From assembly GCA_018432615.1 (NCBI GenBank), contig JAHDSQ010000052.1, positions 1 to 37,148 of the forward strand: a DNA stretch of 37,148 bases, read 5' to 3'. Every line of letters starts with the position of its first letter. The first letter of the stretch is position 1. A program made the translations under genes and the position numbers. Below the pieces are notes generated by a model that saw nothing but the letters and a program-made list of their open reading frames with translations, had not been told where the DNA came from and made no database searches. Positions 1 to 7,795 of this stretch are shown here, one piece after another. This stretch comes from Clostridia bacterium. GTDB lineage: Bacteria; Bacillota; Peptococcia; DRI-13; SM3-B62.

Positions 1-98
1 ATAATAGTTTTTGCTGAGGCAGAGCCTTTCTTAACAATATCCAGCAGTGTCTTGCGCTCCTTAGCAGTAAGATTGACATGGTACCGTTTCTTGGGCAA
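1..98 (-). CDS. IS630-type transposase, N-terminal fragment cut by the window edge
   Basis: About 32 residues are visible, beginning PKKRYHVNLTAKERKTLL and followed by a Lys/Gly/Ser/Ala stretch. This resembles the first helix-turn-helix segment of IS630-family transposases, which cut and paste at TA dinucleotides. I chose the TTG at 96-98 as the start because GAGGTGA lies five bases upstream; a GTG at 105-107 is in frame but would overlap that ribosome site. The catalytic DDE domain lies outside the window. The insertion sequence probably interrupts the end of the TspO-like relic next to it. Family assignment rests on a short stretch. Confidence 0.55.
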   Translation of the reverse strand, partial: MPKKRYHVNLTAKERKTLLDIVKKGSASAKTI

Positions 99-106
99 TT
101 TGGTCA

Positions 107-142
107 CCTCTCTTTCTACAATAAGTATATCATAGAAAGAGG
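107..142 (-). promoter_or_regulatory. inverted repeat around the transposase -10 region
   Basis: On the minus strand CCTCTTTCTA and TAGAAAGAGAGG flank a short AT-rich spacer that contains TATACT, a good -10 hexamer. The right arm overlaps the ribosome site of the transposase. The arrangement could be an operator or an RNA hairpin that masks the ribosome site. No convincing -35 hexamer is visible. Confidence 0.4.
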
Positions 143-176
143 TTATATTATAGTTTTAGACTTAACAAAATACTAG

Positions 177-841
177 TTACGGCTCTGCTAATAAGAAGAG
201 GCGGAAGGCGGCGTTGCGCAGCCGCGAAAGCACTCCGATAACCAGCAGAACTGCTATGATTAGGATTATAATCGCCTAAATATTATCGGCAATGCCAAAA
301 CCATTCCAACCTATTTTCACGAGAGCTGCCGCTGTATTTACAACTGTAGCGATAAACAACCAGCCGGTATAGATGCCAAAACTCAAGGGCAGGAGCCAGC
401 ACTTTTTTCGTGAATCGTTAAGAGCTGCCGGCAGATTAAAGACAAGGTAATAACAAAAGCAAAAATAAAGAGCACGGAGAGTTCAACCAGGACGAAGGAG
501 AAAGTAATGATCCAGGCCATATTCATGATACAGGATATTCTGAAAAGACTGGTAAGCTGTTCAACAGCGCGCTGGTAGTAGGGATCATCCTTTTTAACAA
601 TCATTACAATCAGAGCAATAATCAACAGTGAGTAGATTACGCTCCAAATACTGAAGGTTGCGGGTTTTGGTGTTATAAGAGTTACGTACATATCCGAGAT
701 TTGTTTCTGGGAGAGCCCGTTGATTATTCCCAAAGCTCCCAAGGTATTAATCACCAAAGTTACTGCCCAAAAAAGTGCGTTGATTAAAGATTTTCTTCTG
801 ATGTCCATAATAACATTCTCCAATTTTGTCATGTTTGCCAT
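177..841 (-). pseudogene. broken TspO/MBR-like membrane protein gene
   Basis: The first part reads as a hydrophobic protein with the features of clostridial and bacillar TspO/MBR relatives: NALFWAVTLVINTLGALGIING, then TPKPATFSIWSVIY. After about residue 135 the frame shifts (near 420-445), and the continuing reading frame gives FGIYTGWLFIATVVNTAA, the expected later membrane segment. A TAG stop at 276-278 interrupts that frame, and a further 30 hydrophobic codons run on to 177-179. The natural start is probably the ATG at 806-808 behind GGAG; an ATG at 839-841 is also open. The 3' end is lost close to the IS630-type transposase. TspO relatives bind porphyrins and lipids in membranes, but this copy cannot make a full protein. 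Confidence 0.75.
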
Positions 842-1127
842 TCTTGAACAAGGTTCTGTGTAATTATTTCGTTAATTCTCCGGTGCTGTTCCAGCTCATC
901 CTTACTAATATTCTGGAAACAAACTGTTTCCCAGTGCACAAGAGTCTCATGAAGACGAGGGATTAAATCTTTCCCTTGTTTTGTCAGATTACATATCTTG
1001 TTGCGCTGGTTTTTTTATCTACTTCACGGATAATTAAGCCTCTTTTTCCGTGGCCTGCAATAGTTTTGTTACATTGGACTTGCGTGATCCCCTTATAACC
1101 ATGTAAAACGAAAATGTATTGCGCCGG
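829..1127 (-). pseudogene. broken MarR-family regulator gene
   Basis: Three minus-strand frames join into one MarR-like protein if three single-base indels are repaired. The pieces are PAQYIFVLHGYKGITQ, SNVTKLLQATEKE, GLIIREVDKK and NQRNKICNLTKQGKDL, then a long C-terminal helix ending at the TGA at 829-831. These match the recognition helix and wing of MarR proteins. About 45 N-terminal residues are missing. The stop overlaps the beginning of the TspO-like gene, so the two were once an operon. The relic's 5' end has been overwritten by the promoter of the perR-like gene, which points the other way. Confidence 0.72.
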
Positions 1128-1129
1128 AA

Positions 1130-1158
1130 TTGTTTATAGTGTACAATCAAACTGTAAT
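1130..1158 (+). promoter_or_regulatory. sigma-A-type promoter of the perR-like gene
   Basis: TTGTTT at 1130-1135 and TGTAAT at 1153-1158 are separated by 17 bases. The hexamers differ little from consensus, and transcription would start near 1165, about 75 bases before the coding start. Confidence 0.6.
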
Positions 1159-1200
1159 CAATACAAGAATAAAATCAATACAAGAATAAAAACAATACAA
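1159..1200 (+). repeat. three CAATACAA direct repeats with a 17-bp period
   Basis: CAATACAA occurs at 1159-1166, 1176-1183 and 1193-1200. The first two full 17-base units differ by one base. The array starts immediately after the -10 hexamer and covers the expected transcription start of the perR-like gene. It could be an operator read on one face every one and a half helical turns, or a recent slippage duplication. It does not resemble the known PerR box. Confidence 0.6.
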
Positions 1201-1240
1201 ACATGTTTTCATATACCGTTAAAATAGGTGGTGAGGTTTA

Positions 1241-1666
1241 ATGGGCTTATCATTTGACAAATTAAAGAAAGAGTTGTCAAAGAGAAACATTGCTCTTTCA
1301 CATCAGCGCTTGAAAGTATTAGAATACTTAGCTGATAATCGTTGTCATCCGACAGCCGACCAAATATACGTTGCCCTCAAAAGGCAAATACCCACACTGT
1401 CTAAAACCACTGTCTATAACACCCTGAAAATATTAGGAGAGGCAGGTATGGTAAAAGCAATTACAATTGAAGACAATGAAACCAGATACGACATAGATTG
1501 TAAAGATCATGGGCATTTCAAGTGCGAGTCCTGCGGAACAATATATGATTTTAGTATTGATCTTGATTCAATGAAGAGTGGGGATTTGAATGGCTTCAAA
1601 ATCAGGGATAAGGATGTGTATTTTAAAGGGATTTGTCCGAGTTGTCTATCTCTGACAGGATCTTGA
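1241..1666 (+). CDS. perR: Fur-family peroxide-sensing repressor, PerR type
   Basis: This 141-residue protein is a metal-dependent repressor of peroxide-defence genes. Residues 1-80 form the winged helix (HPTADQIYVAL, then LSKTTVYNTLKIL). A C-terminal dimerisation domain follows with two zinc pairs, C95/C98 and C132/C135. By alignment with Bacillus PerR, the regulatory metal ligands H36, D84, H90, H92 and D103 are all present. Aspartate at the D84 and D103 positions is the PerR pattern rather than the Fur or Zur pattern. The ATG follows GGTGGTGAGG. The rubrerythrin gene 95 bases downstream is a likely target. Fur or Zur function is less likely but not excluded. Confidence 0.85.
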   Translation: MGLSFDKLKKELSKRNIALSHQRLKVLEYLADNRCHPTADQIYVALKRQIPTLSKTTVYNTLKILGEAGMVKAITIEDNETRYDIDCKDHGHFKCESCGTIYDFSIDLDSMKSGDLNGFKIRDKDVYFKGICPSCLSLTGS

Positions 1667-1761
1667 AAGATATCCAGCTGCAAATAGTATGCTTTTCCAA
1701 AGCTGTGGTAGAAAAGCTGTTGGCTATATAAAATAAGCATAAAAAACAGGAGGGTAAGAAC

Positions 1762-2424
1762 ATGGAAAAATATCGTTGTACAGTATGTGGTTATATCCAT
1801 GAGGGGCCGCTACCCGAAGGTTTTAAATGTCCCCGTTGCGGCAAGCCGGTATCAGTTTTTGAGAAGGTGGAAGAAAAAGTTGCTTCCGTTAATAAATACG
1901 CCGGAACTAAAACGGAAAAAAACCTGATGGAAGCTTTCGCGGGAGAAAGCCAGGCCAGAAATAAATATACGTATTTTGCCAACATTGCTCAAAGAGAAGG
2001 CTTCGATCAAATATCCGGTATTTTTCTGCAAACAGCAAGAAACGAGCAGGAACACGCCAGAATATGGTACGAAGAACTCGGAAACCTCGGAAGCACAGCT
2101 GAAAATCTTCTCCATGCTGCCGAAGGAGAGAACTATGAATGGACCGATATGTATGACAGGTTTGCGAAAGATGCGGAAGAAGAAGGTTTCCCGGAACTCG
2201 CCGCAAGGTTCAGGAGAGTGGGTGAGATCGAAAAGGCTCATGAAGCACGCTACCGTTATCTGTTGAGTAATGTTGAAATGCAGAAGGTATTTGAAAAGGG
2301 CGAAGAGATCATGTGGGAATGCCGTGTTTGCGGACATCTTGTAATAGGTAAAAAAGCACCGGAAGTTTGTCCGGTCTGTAAATTCCCACAAGTATATTTC
2401 GAGGTAAGAAAAGAAAACTATTAA
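1762..2424 (+). CDS. rbr: rubrerythrin with rubredoxin-like domains at both ends
   Basis: This 220-residue cytoplasmic protein is predicted to reduce hydrogen peroxide at a di-iron centre. Residues 4-28 form a rubredoxin-like zinc or iron knuckle (C6/C9 and C23/C26). Residues 45-170 are the ferritin-like four-helix bundle with [16 protein letters not shown] and [11 protein letters not shown] carrying the glutamate and histidine ligands. Residues 187-210 are a second rubredoxin domain (C187/C190, C203/C206). Classical rubrerythrin, about 190 residues, has only the C-terminal one, and reverse rubrerythrin only the N-terminal one. The start follows AGGAGGG. It lies between the perR-like gene and a small ferritin-like gene, a typical anaerobe peroxide module. 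Confidence 0.92.
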   Translation: MEKYRCTVCGYIHEGPLPEGFKCPRCGKPVSVFEKVEEKVASVNKYAGTKTEKNLMEAFAGESQARNKYTYFANIAQREGFDQISGIFLQTARNEQEHARIWYEELGNLGSTAENLLHAAEGENYEWTDMYDRFAKDAEEEGFPELAARFRRVGEIEKAHEARYRYLLSNVEMQKVFEKGEEIMWECRVCGHLVIGKKAPEVCPVCKFPQVYFEVRKENY

Positions 2425-2460
2425 TACCATTACAATCTTAATACAAGGAGGAGATTTGTC

Positions 2461-2766
2461 ATGCCGGAATTTGGACATCCGTTCTCAGGACTTGCAAAAG
2501 AAAGGAAACTTACCGAGGCTGAGTTAATTAGGGAGATTAGATTCATGATAGCGGCTGAATATGAGGCAATTCAGCTCTACATGCAGCTTGCCGAATCAAC
2601 TGATAACAAACTTGCGATTAAGGTCCTTAAGGATATTGCAGATGAAGAAAGGGTTCATGCTGGTGAGTTTCTTCGTTTACTGAAAGAACTGGCTCCCGAT
2701 GAAGAAAAATTCTACCGGGAAGGCGCAGAGGAAGTTGAAGAAGAGATCGAAGAACTAAAAGGGTAA
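2461..2766 (+). CDS. small ferritin-like diiron protein
   Basis: This 101-residue, mostly helical protein has one ferritin-like half-bundle: MIAAEYEAIQLY at about residues 29-40 and DEERVHAGEF at 61-70. E33, E63 and H66 are candidate iron ligands. A two-helix unit like this must dimerise to build a full four-helix site, as the compact encapsulin-associated ferritins do. The tail is very acidic (EEVEEEIEEL). It sits 36 bases after the rubrerythrin gene behind AAGGAGG, so the two are probably co-transcribed. I see no encapsulin shell gene in the window. The role is probably iron storage or peroxide handling; the exact subfamily is uncertain. Confidence 0.82.
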   Translation: MPEFGHPFSGLAKERKLTEAELIREIRFMIAAEYEAIQLYMQLAESTDNKLAIKVLKDIADEERVHAGEFLRLLKELAPDEEKFYREGAEEVEEEIEELKG

Positions 2767-2795
2767 TCGCAATTGCGATTACCCTTAATTTGTGT
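2761..2795 (+). terminator. palindromic terminator after the peroxide module
   Basis: A perfect 24-base palindrome (2761-2784, beginning GGGTAATCGC) includes the stop codon of the ferritin-like gene and is followed by TTAATTTG. The T tract is weak, so this could also be a protein-binding palindrome. Confidence 0.6.
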
Positions 2796-2938
2796 CTCTG
2801 ATATACTGCGCACTACTAACATGCACTAACAGGTGCAGGTTTTATTGTTTAGAAGCAAGCTATAGTGCAAGGCTTAATTGCACCTTGCGTGGTTACGACG
2901 GACGGGAACCTTAACTATGAGAAAATCCGTCGAATGCA

Positions 2939-2967
2939 TTGCTAATGTAAATACAAGAGGATATAAT
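2939..2967 (+). promoter_or_regulatory. promoter of the DinJ-like antitoxin gene
   Basis: TTGCTA at 2939-2944 and TATAAT at 2962-2967 are 17 bases apart, and a CAGGAGGGG ribosome site follows before the ATG at 2995. Confidence 0.65.
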
Positions 2968-2994
2968 AAATTATACGAGACAGGAGGGGTAAAC

Positions 2995-3297
2995 ATGGCA
3001 AAGACGACAAATATTTATATAAGACTTGAACCGGGACTTAAGGAACAGTCTGAGGCTATTTTGCAGCAATTAGGTATTCCGGTTTCTAATGCTGTAAATA
3101 TTTTTTTGAAGCAGGTTGTTATGCATCAAGGCCTCCCTTTCGATGTAAAAATTCCTACTAAGCCTATGGGTTTTGCTAACTTAACTGAATCTTAGATTCG
3201 CGAAGAATTAGAAAAAGGATACGCAGATTATTTAGAAGGAAAGACAAGACCTGCCAAACAAGTATTTTCAGATATCCGTAAGGATTATAACTTATGA
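2995..3297 (+). pseudogene. RelB/DinJ-type antitoxin with an in-frame TAG
   Basis: The first 66 codons (MAKTTNIYIRLEPGLKEQ onward) encode the ribbon-helix-helix DNA-binding half of a DinJ/RelB antitoxin, with GIPVSNAVNIFLKQVV as the helix pair. A TAG at 3193-3195 ends the frame. The same frame then continues for 33 codons (IREELEKGYADYLEGK onward) to a TGA at 3295-3297, and this is the usual antitoxin tail that blocks the toxin. The likely original codon is CAG. The final TGA overlaps an ATG in the usual toxin-start arrangement, but no toxin follows. The first half could still bind DNA as a short protein. Confidence 0.8.
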
Positions 3298-3338
3298 GAT
3301 ATAGTTCGGAGAGAATTAAAAAAGGAGACATAAAGATA

Positions 3339-4154
3339 ATGCGTACCAAGTTCTATCTTATTTTAGCAGCTGTTTTGATTTTTACAGTTGCAGTCATTGG
3401 GTTATTATCAAATCCAAAAAGTGAAGAGCCTGATTTGTCATTATTGAATATTGACAATTTCTTGTCTGCCATGGCAACCGGTGGCGATATTGCTGTAGAA
3501 ACTGAAGATGGCCTCGTTTTAACTGTTTCTCCTAATTCAAATCTTCTTAAGGTTTTCAAACAGGATAAGTGGAAAGAGAAAAAGGCGAATTCTCCTGTAG
3601 AAAGTTCGGCAACCCTTAAAATTGTTTTGCATGATGGATATTACATCAATTTTTATTCATATGAAGATTATGCAATGATCTATAACAAGGACACCAAGGA
3701 AAAATATAGGTATTATACAATTCCGGCAGGGGTGTATTTTGACTTGCAGAGCTATATTCTAGAAAATGGGAAGACAGCTAAGGCAGGGTATTCAGACATT
3801 TGGATCCAAAAACCCTCAAGGGGGCCGATTGAAGTTGTGCAAAGCGCGATCGAAAATCAGGCCGATAAAGACTACACTATTGCAGTAAGCTTTGGGGAAG
3901 CAGAAGTTGATGATACGGAAACTCAACGTCAAGTTGACAGATATAAAGGCAGTGAGCTTGCCGAGAAAAGAGGGTGGACGGAAACGTATCTAAAGGAGCA
4001 TTTTCTTATCGTCAAGGCATATTATTATGTCGAATATGATCATACAAAAACCTTTATGAATGATGGTGATCTTGAGCAATACTTTTATTTGACGAGGGAT
4101 ATCGACACTGGTCTATGGTCAATTATTGACAACAGCAGTTCATCACCACGTTGA
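3339..4154 (+). CDS. membrane-anchored protein of unknown function
   Basis: This 271-residue protein has one N-terminal membrane segment or signal anchor (residues about 5-22) and an extracytoplasmic remainder. I do not firmly recognise it. The last 70 residues (VKAYYYVEYDHTKTF, then FYLTRDIDTGLWSIID) resemble the beta-rich DUF4829 domain found in exported clostridial proteins. The ATG at 3339 is chosen because AAAAGGAGA lies just upstream. An upstream in-frame ATG at 3294 belongs to the lost toxin of the neighbouring antitoxin. Its stop lies 24 bases before the next gene, a lipoprotein, so the two probably share a transcript. Confidence 0.7.
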   Translation: MRTKFYLILAAVLIFTVAVIGLLSNPKSEEPDLSLLNIDNFLSAMATGGDIAVETEDGLVLTVSPNSNLLKVFKQDKWKEKKANSPVESSATLKIVLHDGYYINFYSYEDYAMIYNKDTKEKYRYYTIPAGVYFDLQSYILENGKTAKAGYSDIWIQKPSRGPIEVVQSAIENQADKDYTIAVSFGEAEVDDTETQRQVDRYKGSELAEKRGWTETYLKEHFLIVKAYYYVEYDHTKTFMNDGDLEQYFYLTRDIDTGLWSIIDNSSSSPR

Positions 4155-4177
4155 TAGAAGGATGGGAGGTAATTTTA

Positions 4178-5998
4178 ATGGGAAGAAAAACCTTAATAGT
4201 CCTGTTGCTTTTGGCCTTGTTCATCACTGTGGCCGGTTGTGAAAAGGAACCGGGAGAATTATCCGGGCAACCGGAGCAGTCGGAACAGACAGAGCAGTCG
4301 GAACAGACAGAGCAGACAGAACAGACAGAACAGCAGGAAAAGACTCCTGTTCGTCCGGTGGGGGAGATTAGCGACCCCGCTGAACTACAGAAGCTTTGGG
4401 AGGAGTATTTTTATCTTACCATCACTAACGTGGGCAATAACCGGGAATTCAATTCCGCAGATGAAATAGATCCCCTCGACATCGCTCAATTTGCCTGGCA
4501 TAAGTATGATACGGAGTACGGTCGGGCAAGCCTGGAGCAGGAGGAAGGTACATTCTCGAGAATATTTCCTCTCGATATTGTGCTGGATTATGCCAAGGAA
4601 TATTTTAATTTAAGTAGCTTGGATGTTTCCCGAATTGACGAACGCAGCGGCCAGTATGATCCCAAGAGACAGGCGTTTTTATTTAATCTTGGCGGAGAAA
4701 ACGAGACAATTCCGCCCTATGATTCAGGTCGGAATTGGTCGTTAAAGCTAACCAAAGTGACCAGAAACCAAGACGGTACCCTTACGGCTGTACTGACTAA
4801 ATTCGACTACCAGCATAAAGACAGAGCGGAATATATCAGAACCTTTAATTTAAAGGAACGGGAAGACGGCAGCCTGTATTTCCTCAGCGGAAGGTGGGAC
4901 TATATCAATAATCAACTGGTCAGCTTAACCGGGGACTATCAGCGTTTTGATAAGATTATCGGCCTGGACATAGACTCGCAGAATATTTGGGCACTCCAGG
5001 GGTTGAGGATGCTGGGAGAATTCGAGGGGAAGATTCTCTTCACCCAGACTTCCTATAATGATGGGGTGAATGGGGTGCTACTATCAGTTGATCCTGACAA
5101 AATGGAAGTGGAGAAGAAACTGACTCTTCCGGAAAGAATATCAGATTCTGATGTACGGCTATCAAATAATGAGGTATACGTTTATCTGAAAGACCGTTTT
5201 CTTGTCATAGAACCGGATTTATCCAACGTCCGTGAGGTTTCTCTTCCTTCGGCTTTAGCCGACATAATAGCCCGGGAGGAGAAATATGATGCAAATGGAT
5301 TCCCGGACATATTTTTCGGGGGATATGACGTTTCTGCCGATCAACAGCAAATTGTTTACTCCGATGAAACGGCTTTGAAGCTGCTGAACTTGGCTGCTGA
5401 CAGCGAGAAGGTGCTGGCGCAATCGGTTCCGGTAAAAAGTGAACTAATGAAGGCTTCTTATCACCGTTCCCCCAGATTTGTAGCGGATGAGCAAAAAGTC
5501 ATTACCACCATGACAGGATATGAAGGGACAATGGGCTATACCCTTTGTGATTTACACACAAAGGAGGTCAAAAAGTACGACATTAGCTCGGAATCGTCCA
5601 ATACCGGCGCTATCTCTTATGACAACGGCATCCTGGAAGTAAATTCTTATCAGCGGGATGGAGCAGTCAAAACACTGTATCTGGACTTTAGGACGGGGGA
5701 AGTGACCGAATTAGCCATTGCCGACCCCGGAGATACAGGGTATATCAGATCTATGAAATCCGTCTATATGGGACAAAACTATGCCGCCTTTATTACCACC
5801 CGGCATGACAATGCAGACAATGACAATAATATGGCTTATCTGAACCGGGTCAATCTGGAAACCTTCCGGGTGGAAGAACAATTAGTCTCGGTTAAAGCTG
5901 CCCAGACTGAACTTTTGGGAGTTTTGGCCGATGGACGGATCATCTTTTGGTACAGCTTGAATCCTAGCGAAAACGGAATCTGCATTACGAAAGAATAG
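4178..5998 (+). CDS. large lipoprotein with a Glu/Gln repeat linker, function unknown
   Basis: This 606-residue protein begins with a lipoprotein signal (LLLLALFITVAGC, lipidated C21). A flexible linker of repeated EQS and EQT units follows (about residues 34-54, DNA 4276-4335). The rest shows short repeated beta-strand patterns such as GDYQRFDKIIGLDIDSQ and VYSDETALKLLNLA, which suggest a beta-propeller facing the cell wall. GGGAGGT precedes the ATG at 4178. It is the middle one of three consecutive exported genes, all unassigned. A sensor, binding or cell-envelope role is possible, but nothing in the sequence decides it. Confidence 0.75.
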   Translation: MGRKTLIVLLLLALFITVAGCEKEPGELSGQPEQSEQTEQSEQTEQTEQTEQQEKTPVRPVGEISDPAELQKLWEEYFYLTITNVGNNREFNSADEIDPLDIAQFAWHKYDTEYGRASLEQEEGTFSRIFPLDIVLDYAKEYFNLSSLDVSRIDERSGQYDPKRQAFLFNLGGENETIPPYDSGRNWSLKLTKVTRNQDGTLTAVLTKFDYQHKDRAEYIRTFNLKEREDGSLYFLSGRWDYINNQLVSLTGDYQRFDKIIGLDIDSQNIWALQGLRMLGEFEGKILFTQTSYNDGVNGVLLSVDPDKMEVEKKLTLPERISDSDVRLSNNEVYVYLKDRFLVIEPDLSNVREVSLPSALADIIAREEKYDANGFPDIFFGGYDVSADQQQIVYSDETALKLLNLAADSEKVLAQSVPVKSELMKASYHRSPRFVADEQKVITTMTGYEGTMGYTLCDLHTKEVKKYDISSESSNTGAISYDNGILEVNSYQRDGAVKTLYLDFRTGEVTELAIADPGDTGYIRSMKSVYMGQNYAAFITTRHDNADNDNNMAYLNRVNLETFRVEEQLVSVKAAQTELLGVLADGRIIFWYSLNPSENGICITKE

Positions 5999-6013
5999 AA
6001 TAAAAGAAAAACA

Positions 6014-6040
6014 AAAAGGGCCTGTGGCGGTCCCTTTTAG
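6014..6040 (+). terminator. hairpin after the lipoprotein gene
   Basis: AAAAGGG at 6014-6020 pairs with CCCTTTT at 6032-6038 across an 11-base loop. It lies between two genes on the same strand and may end or weaken transcription. Confidence 0.55.
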
Positions 6041-6096
6041 TTAATTGGAGTTAACCTCCGGGCTGATTTTAATGATATCAACGGAAGGAGATCTTT

Positions 6097-7692
6097 ATGA
6101 CAAAAAAATTAAAACACTTCTGCATGTTAGGGTTAATATTTCTCGGCCTGATCTTGCCGGGGCAAGCGGCACCGGCTGCTGATCAAATTGTAAATGTTGC
6201 CTTGCCGGAATTTACAGTAAAGCTGAATGGACAAACAGTAGATAATCAATATCGACGCTATCCCATGCTTGTTTACAAAGACATAACCTATTTTCCTATG
6301 ACCTGGTACGACTGCAGGTTATTAGGCTTGGAAACAGAGTGGACACAAGCAGGAGGCTTAAGAATATTCCGGAATAGGGTAACATCAGCATATGATTCCT
6401 ATCAAACAGATAAAAAGAATAACGTACGATATCAAGCCGGTATACCTTCTTACCCGATTACCGTAAACGGCACAAACTTGGATAATACCGGGGAGGAATA
6501 TCCGTTTTTAAGCTTTAATAATATTACATATTTTCCCCTCACATGGAGGTTTGCCCACGACGAGTTCGGCTGGGATTATAAGTGGAACGGCGAGACGGGA
6601 CTTAGCGTCAGCTCCCGCAATCCGCAGGTGGAGACAGTTGAATTACCTTCATATGCTTGGGAAAACGACGTGGCGTACCATGAAGGGTATTACTATTTTG
6701 TCGAAACTGTTGGCAATATCAACAAGGTATATCGAAAGCAGGAAAATAAAACGACCCAAGAGTTGGTATATACCTACGAAGTGAGCACGTTTTATGGTTT
6801 TAACAATAGACTGACCTTTGAACTCAGAGATGGTCAACTATGGTTTTTCTATCACATGGGCGGTGCGGTTATGGGTTCTGATGTGTATTGCAGAGTTAAC
6901 ACCGATGGGCAGGCCACTATTGAGCAGAGTGGATATCTGGACTTTATATATACACCTCTGGGAACATTGCGCATAAATCAATTTGAAGCACCTTATGGCA
7001 ACAATCTGTTGCTAATTCCTGTAGGCCAAGAGTATGAAGCAGGGAAAAGCGTCGGCGATCCGGGACTTCTTTACGGGTGGCGCAGGGTGGTTACTGGAAC
7101 ATCGCACGGATATACGCCCAGTAGGACCACTACAGTAGTGGACAATTATATCTATGTATTGGCTTCATCCCCTCAGGAAGAAAACAACGTCAACAGGGTC
7201 TGCCGCATAGATATGAATACCAATGAAACTATTAACCTTACAGAAAGCTCTGTACGGGATTTTAAAATTATAAATCATAAGCTTTATTATGTAAAAGAAA
7301 GCGACGGCTTATTATATTCAGCAAAGCCGGACGGAACTGAAAAGCAAAGAATATCAGATCAAGCCGTGGCTAAAGAGCAGGGTTGGTATGATGAAATAGA
7401 CGGGCTTGTTTTCTACACTAGGGAGTCTGAGGGAGGTAATAGGCTGTTTTTGGCTTTGCCGGAGAAGGAAGATGAACAAATTCTACCCGAAGCTGTGCTG
7501 AAAGTCGCAAGGATGAAGGAGAAAATCGTTTGCCAGTTGGCTTCGGGAGAGGATTACGGGCTTAAGGTTTTGGACAAAGAAGGGGATCTCTTTTTGGCCG
7601 TCGCAAAAGAGGTGTCTGATATAAAAGTCTATAGGGACAGGATATTGATGAAAGCTGCGGATAAATCCATAAAAGAAATAAAGATAAGGTAA
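6097..7692 (+). CDS. exported protein with two copper-amine-oxidase-N-like repeats and a propeller-like region
   Basis: This 531-residue protein has a Sec signal peptide (residues 1-28, GQAAPAAD around the cut). Two similar segments follow at about residues 40-85 and 120-165: VKLNGQTVDN with YKDITYFPMTW, and ITVNGTNLDN with FNNITYFPLTW. These are copper-amine-oxidase N-terminal-like (stalk) domains, common wall-binding or protein-interaction modules in Clostridia. Residues about 190-530 show repeated strands with Y/F-rich blades (VCRIDMNTNETINLTE, LLYSAKPDGTEKQRIS), like DUF5050 propellers. No enzyme motif is visible. GGAAGGAG precedes the start. It follows another exported propeller-like protein. 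Confidence 0.75.
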   Translation: MTKKLKHFCMLGLIFLGLILPGQAAPAADQIVNVALPEFTVKLNGQTVDNQYRRYPMLVYKDITYFPMTWYDCRLLGLETEWTQAGGLRIFRNRVTSAYDSYQTDKKNNVRYQAGIPSYPITVNGTNLDNTGEEYPFLSFNNITYFPLTWRFAHDEFGWDYKWNGETGLSVSSRNPQVETVELPSYAWENDVAYHEGYYYFVETVGNINKVYRKQENKTTQELVYTYEVSTFYGFNNRLTFELRDGQLWFFYHMGGAVMGSDVYCRVNTDGQATIEQSGYLDFIYTPLGTLRINQFEAPYGNNLLLIPVGQEYEAGKSVGDPGLLYGWRRVVTGTSHGYTPSRTTTVVDNYIYVLASSPQEENNVNRVCRIDMNTNETINLTESSVRDFKIINHKLYYVKESDGLLYSAKPDGTEKQRISDQAVAKEQGWYDEIDGLVFYTRESEGGNRLFLALPEKEDEQILPEAVLKVARMKEKIVCQLASGEDYGLKVLDKEGDLFLAVAKEVSDIKVYRDRILMKAADKSIKEIKIR

Positions 7693-7736
7693 CTATCCTG
7701 ACTCCATGTCTTTTATGGAATAATGGGCAAATGATA

Positions 7737-7745
7737 TGTTATAAT
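7737..7745 (+). promoter_or_regulatory. extended -10 element of the amino acid ABC operon
   Basis: TGTTATAAT is a TGn-extended -10 hexamer 51 bases before the coding start. No good -35 hexamer is present, as is usual for extended -10 promoters. Confidence 0.45.
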
Positions 7746-7795
7746 GGCTTAGTGCTTTTTAATAAAGTAAATAACTAAAGAGGGGACAGGTATAA

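Noticed and set aside
2761-2784. The 24-base palindrome as an insertion-sequence end.
   Set aside because: It includes the stop codon of the ferritin-like gene and sits where a terminator is expected; no second copy is seen.
2878-2994. An upstream extension of the antitoxin starting at 2878.
   Set aside because: It would run through the promoter hexamers; AGGAGG and family length support the ATG at 2995.
276-3195. Two in-frame TAG codons (276-278 and 3193-3195) as signs of pyrrolysine read-through.
   Set aside because: The first lies in a gene that is also frameshifted. Several intact genes here end normally at TAG. No pyrrolysine enzymes are in the window.
4276-4335. Tandem repeats as a CRISPR-like array.
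   Set aside because: They are short in-frame coding repeats without spacers.
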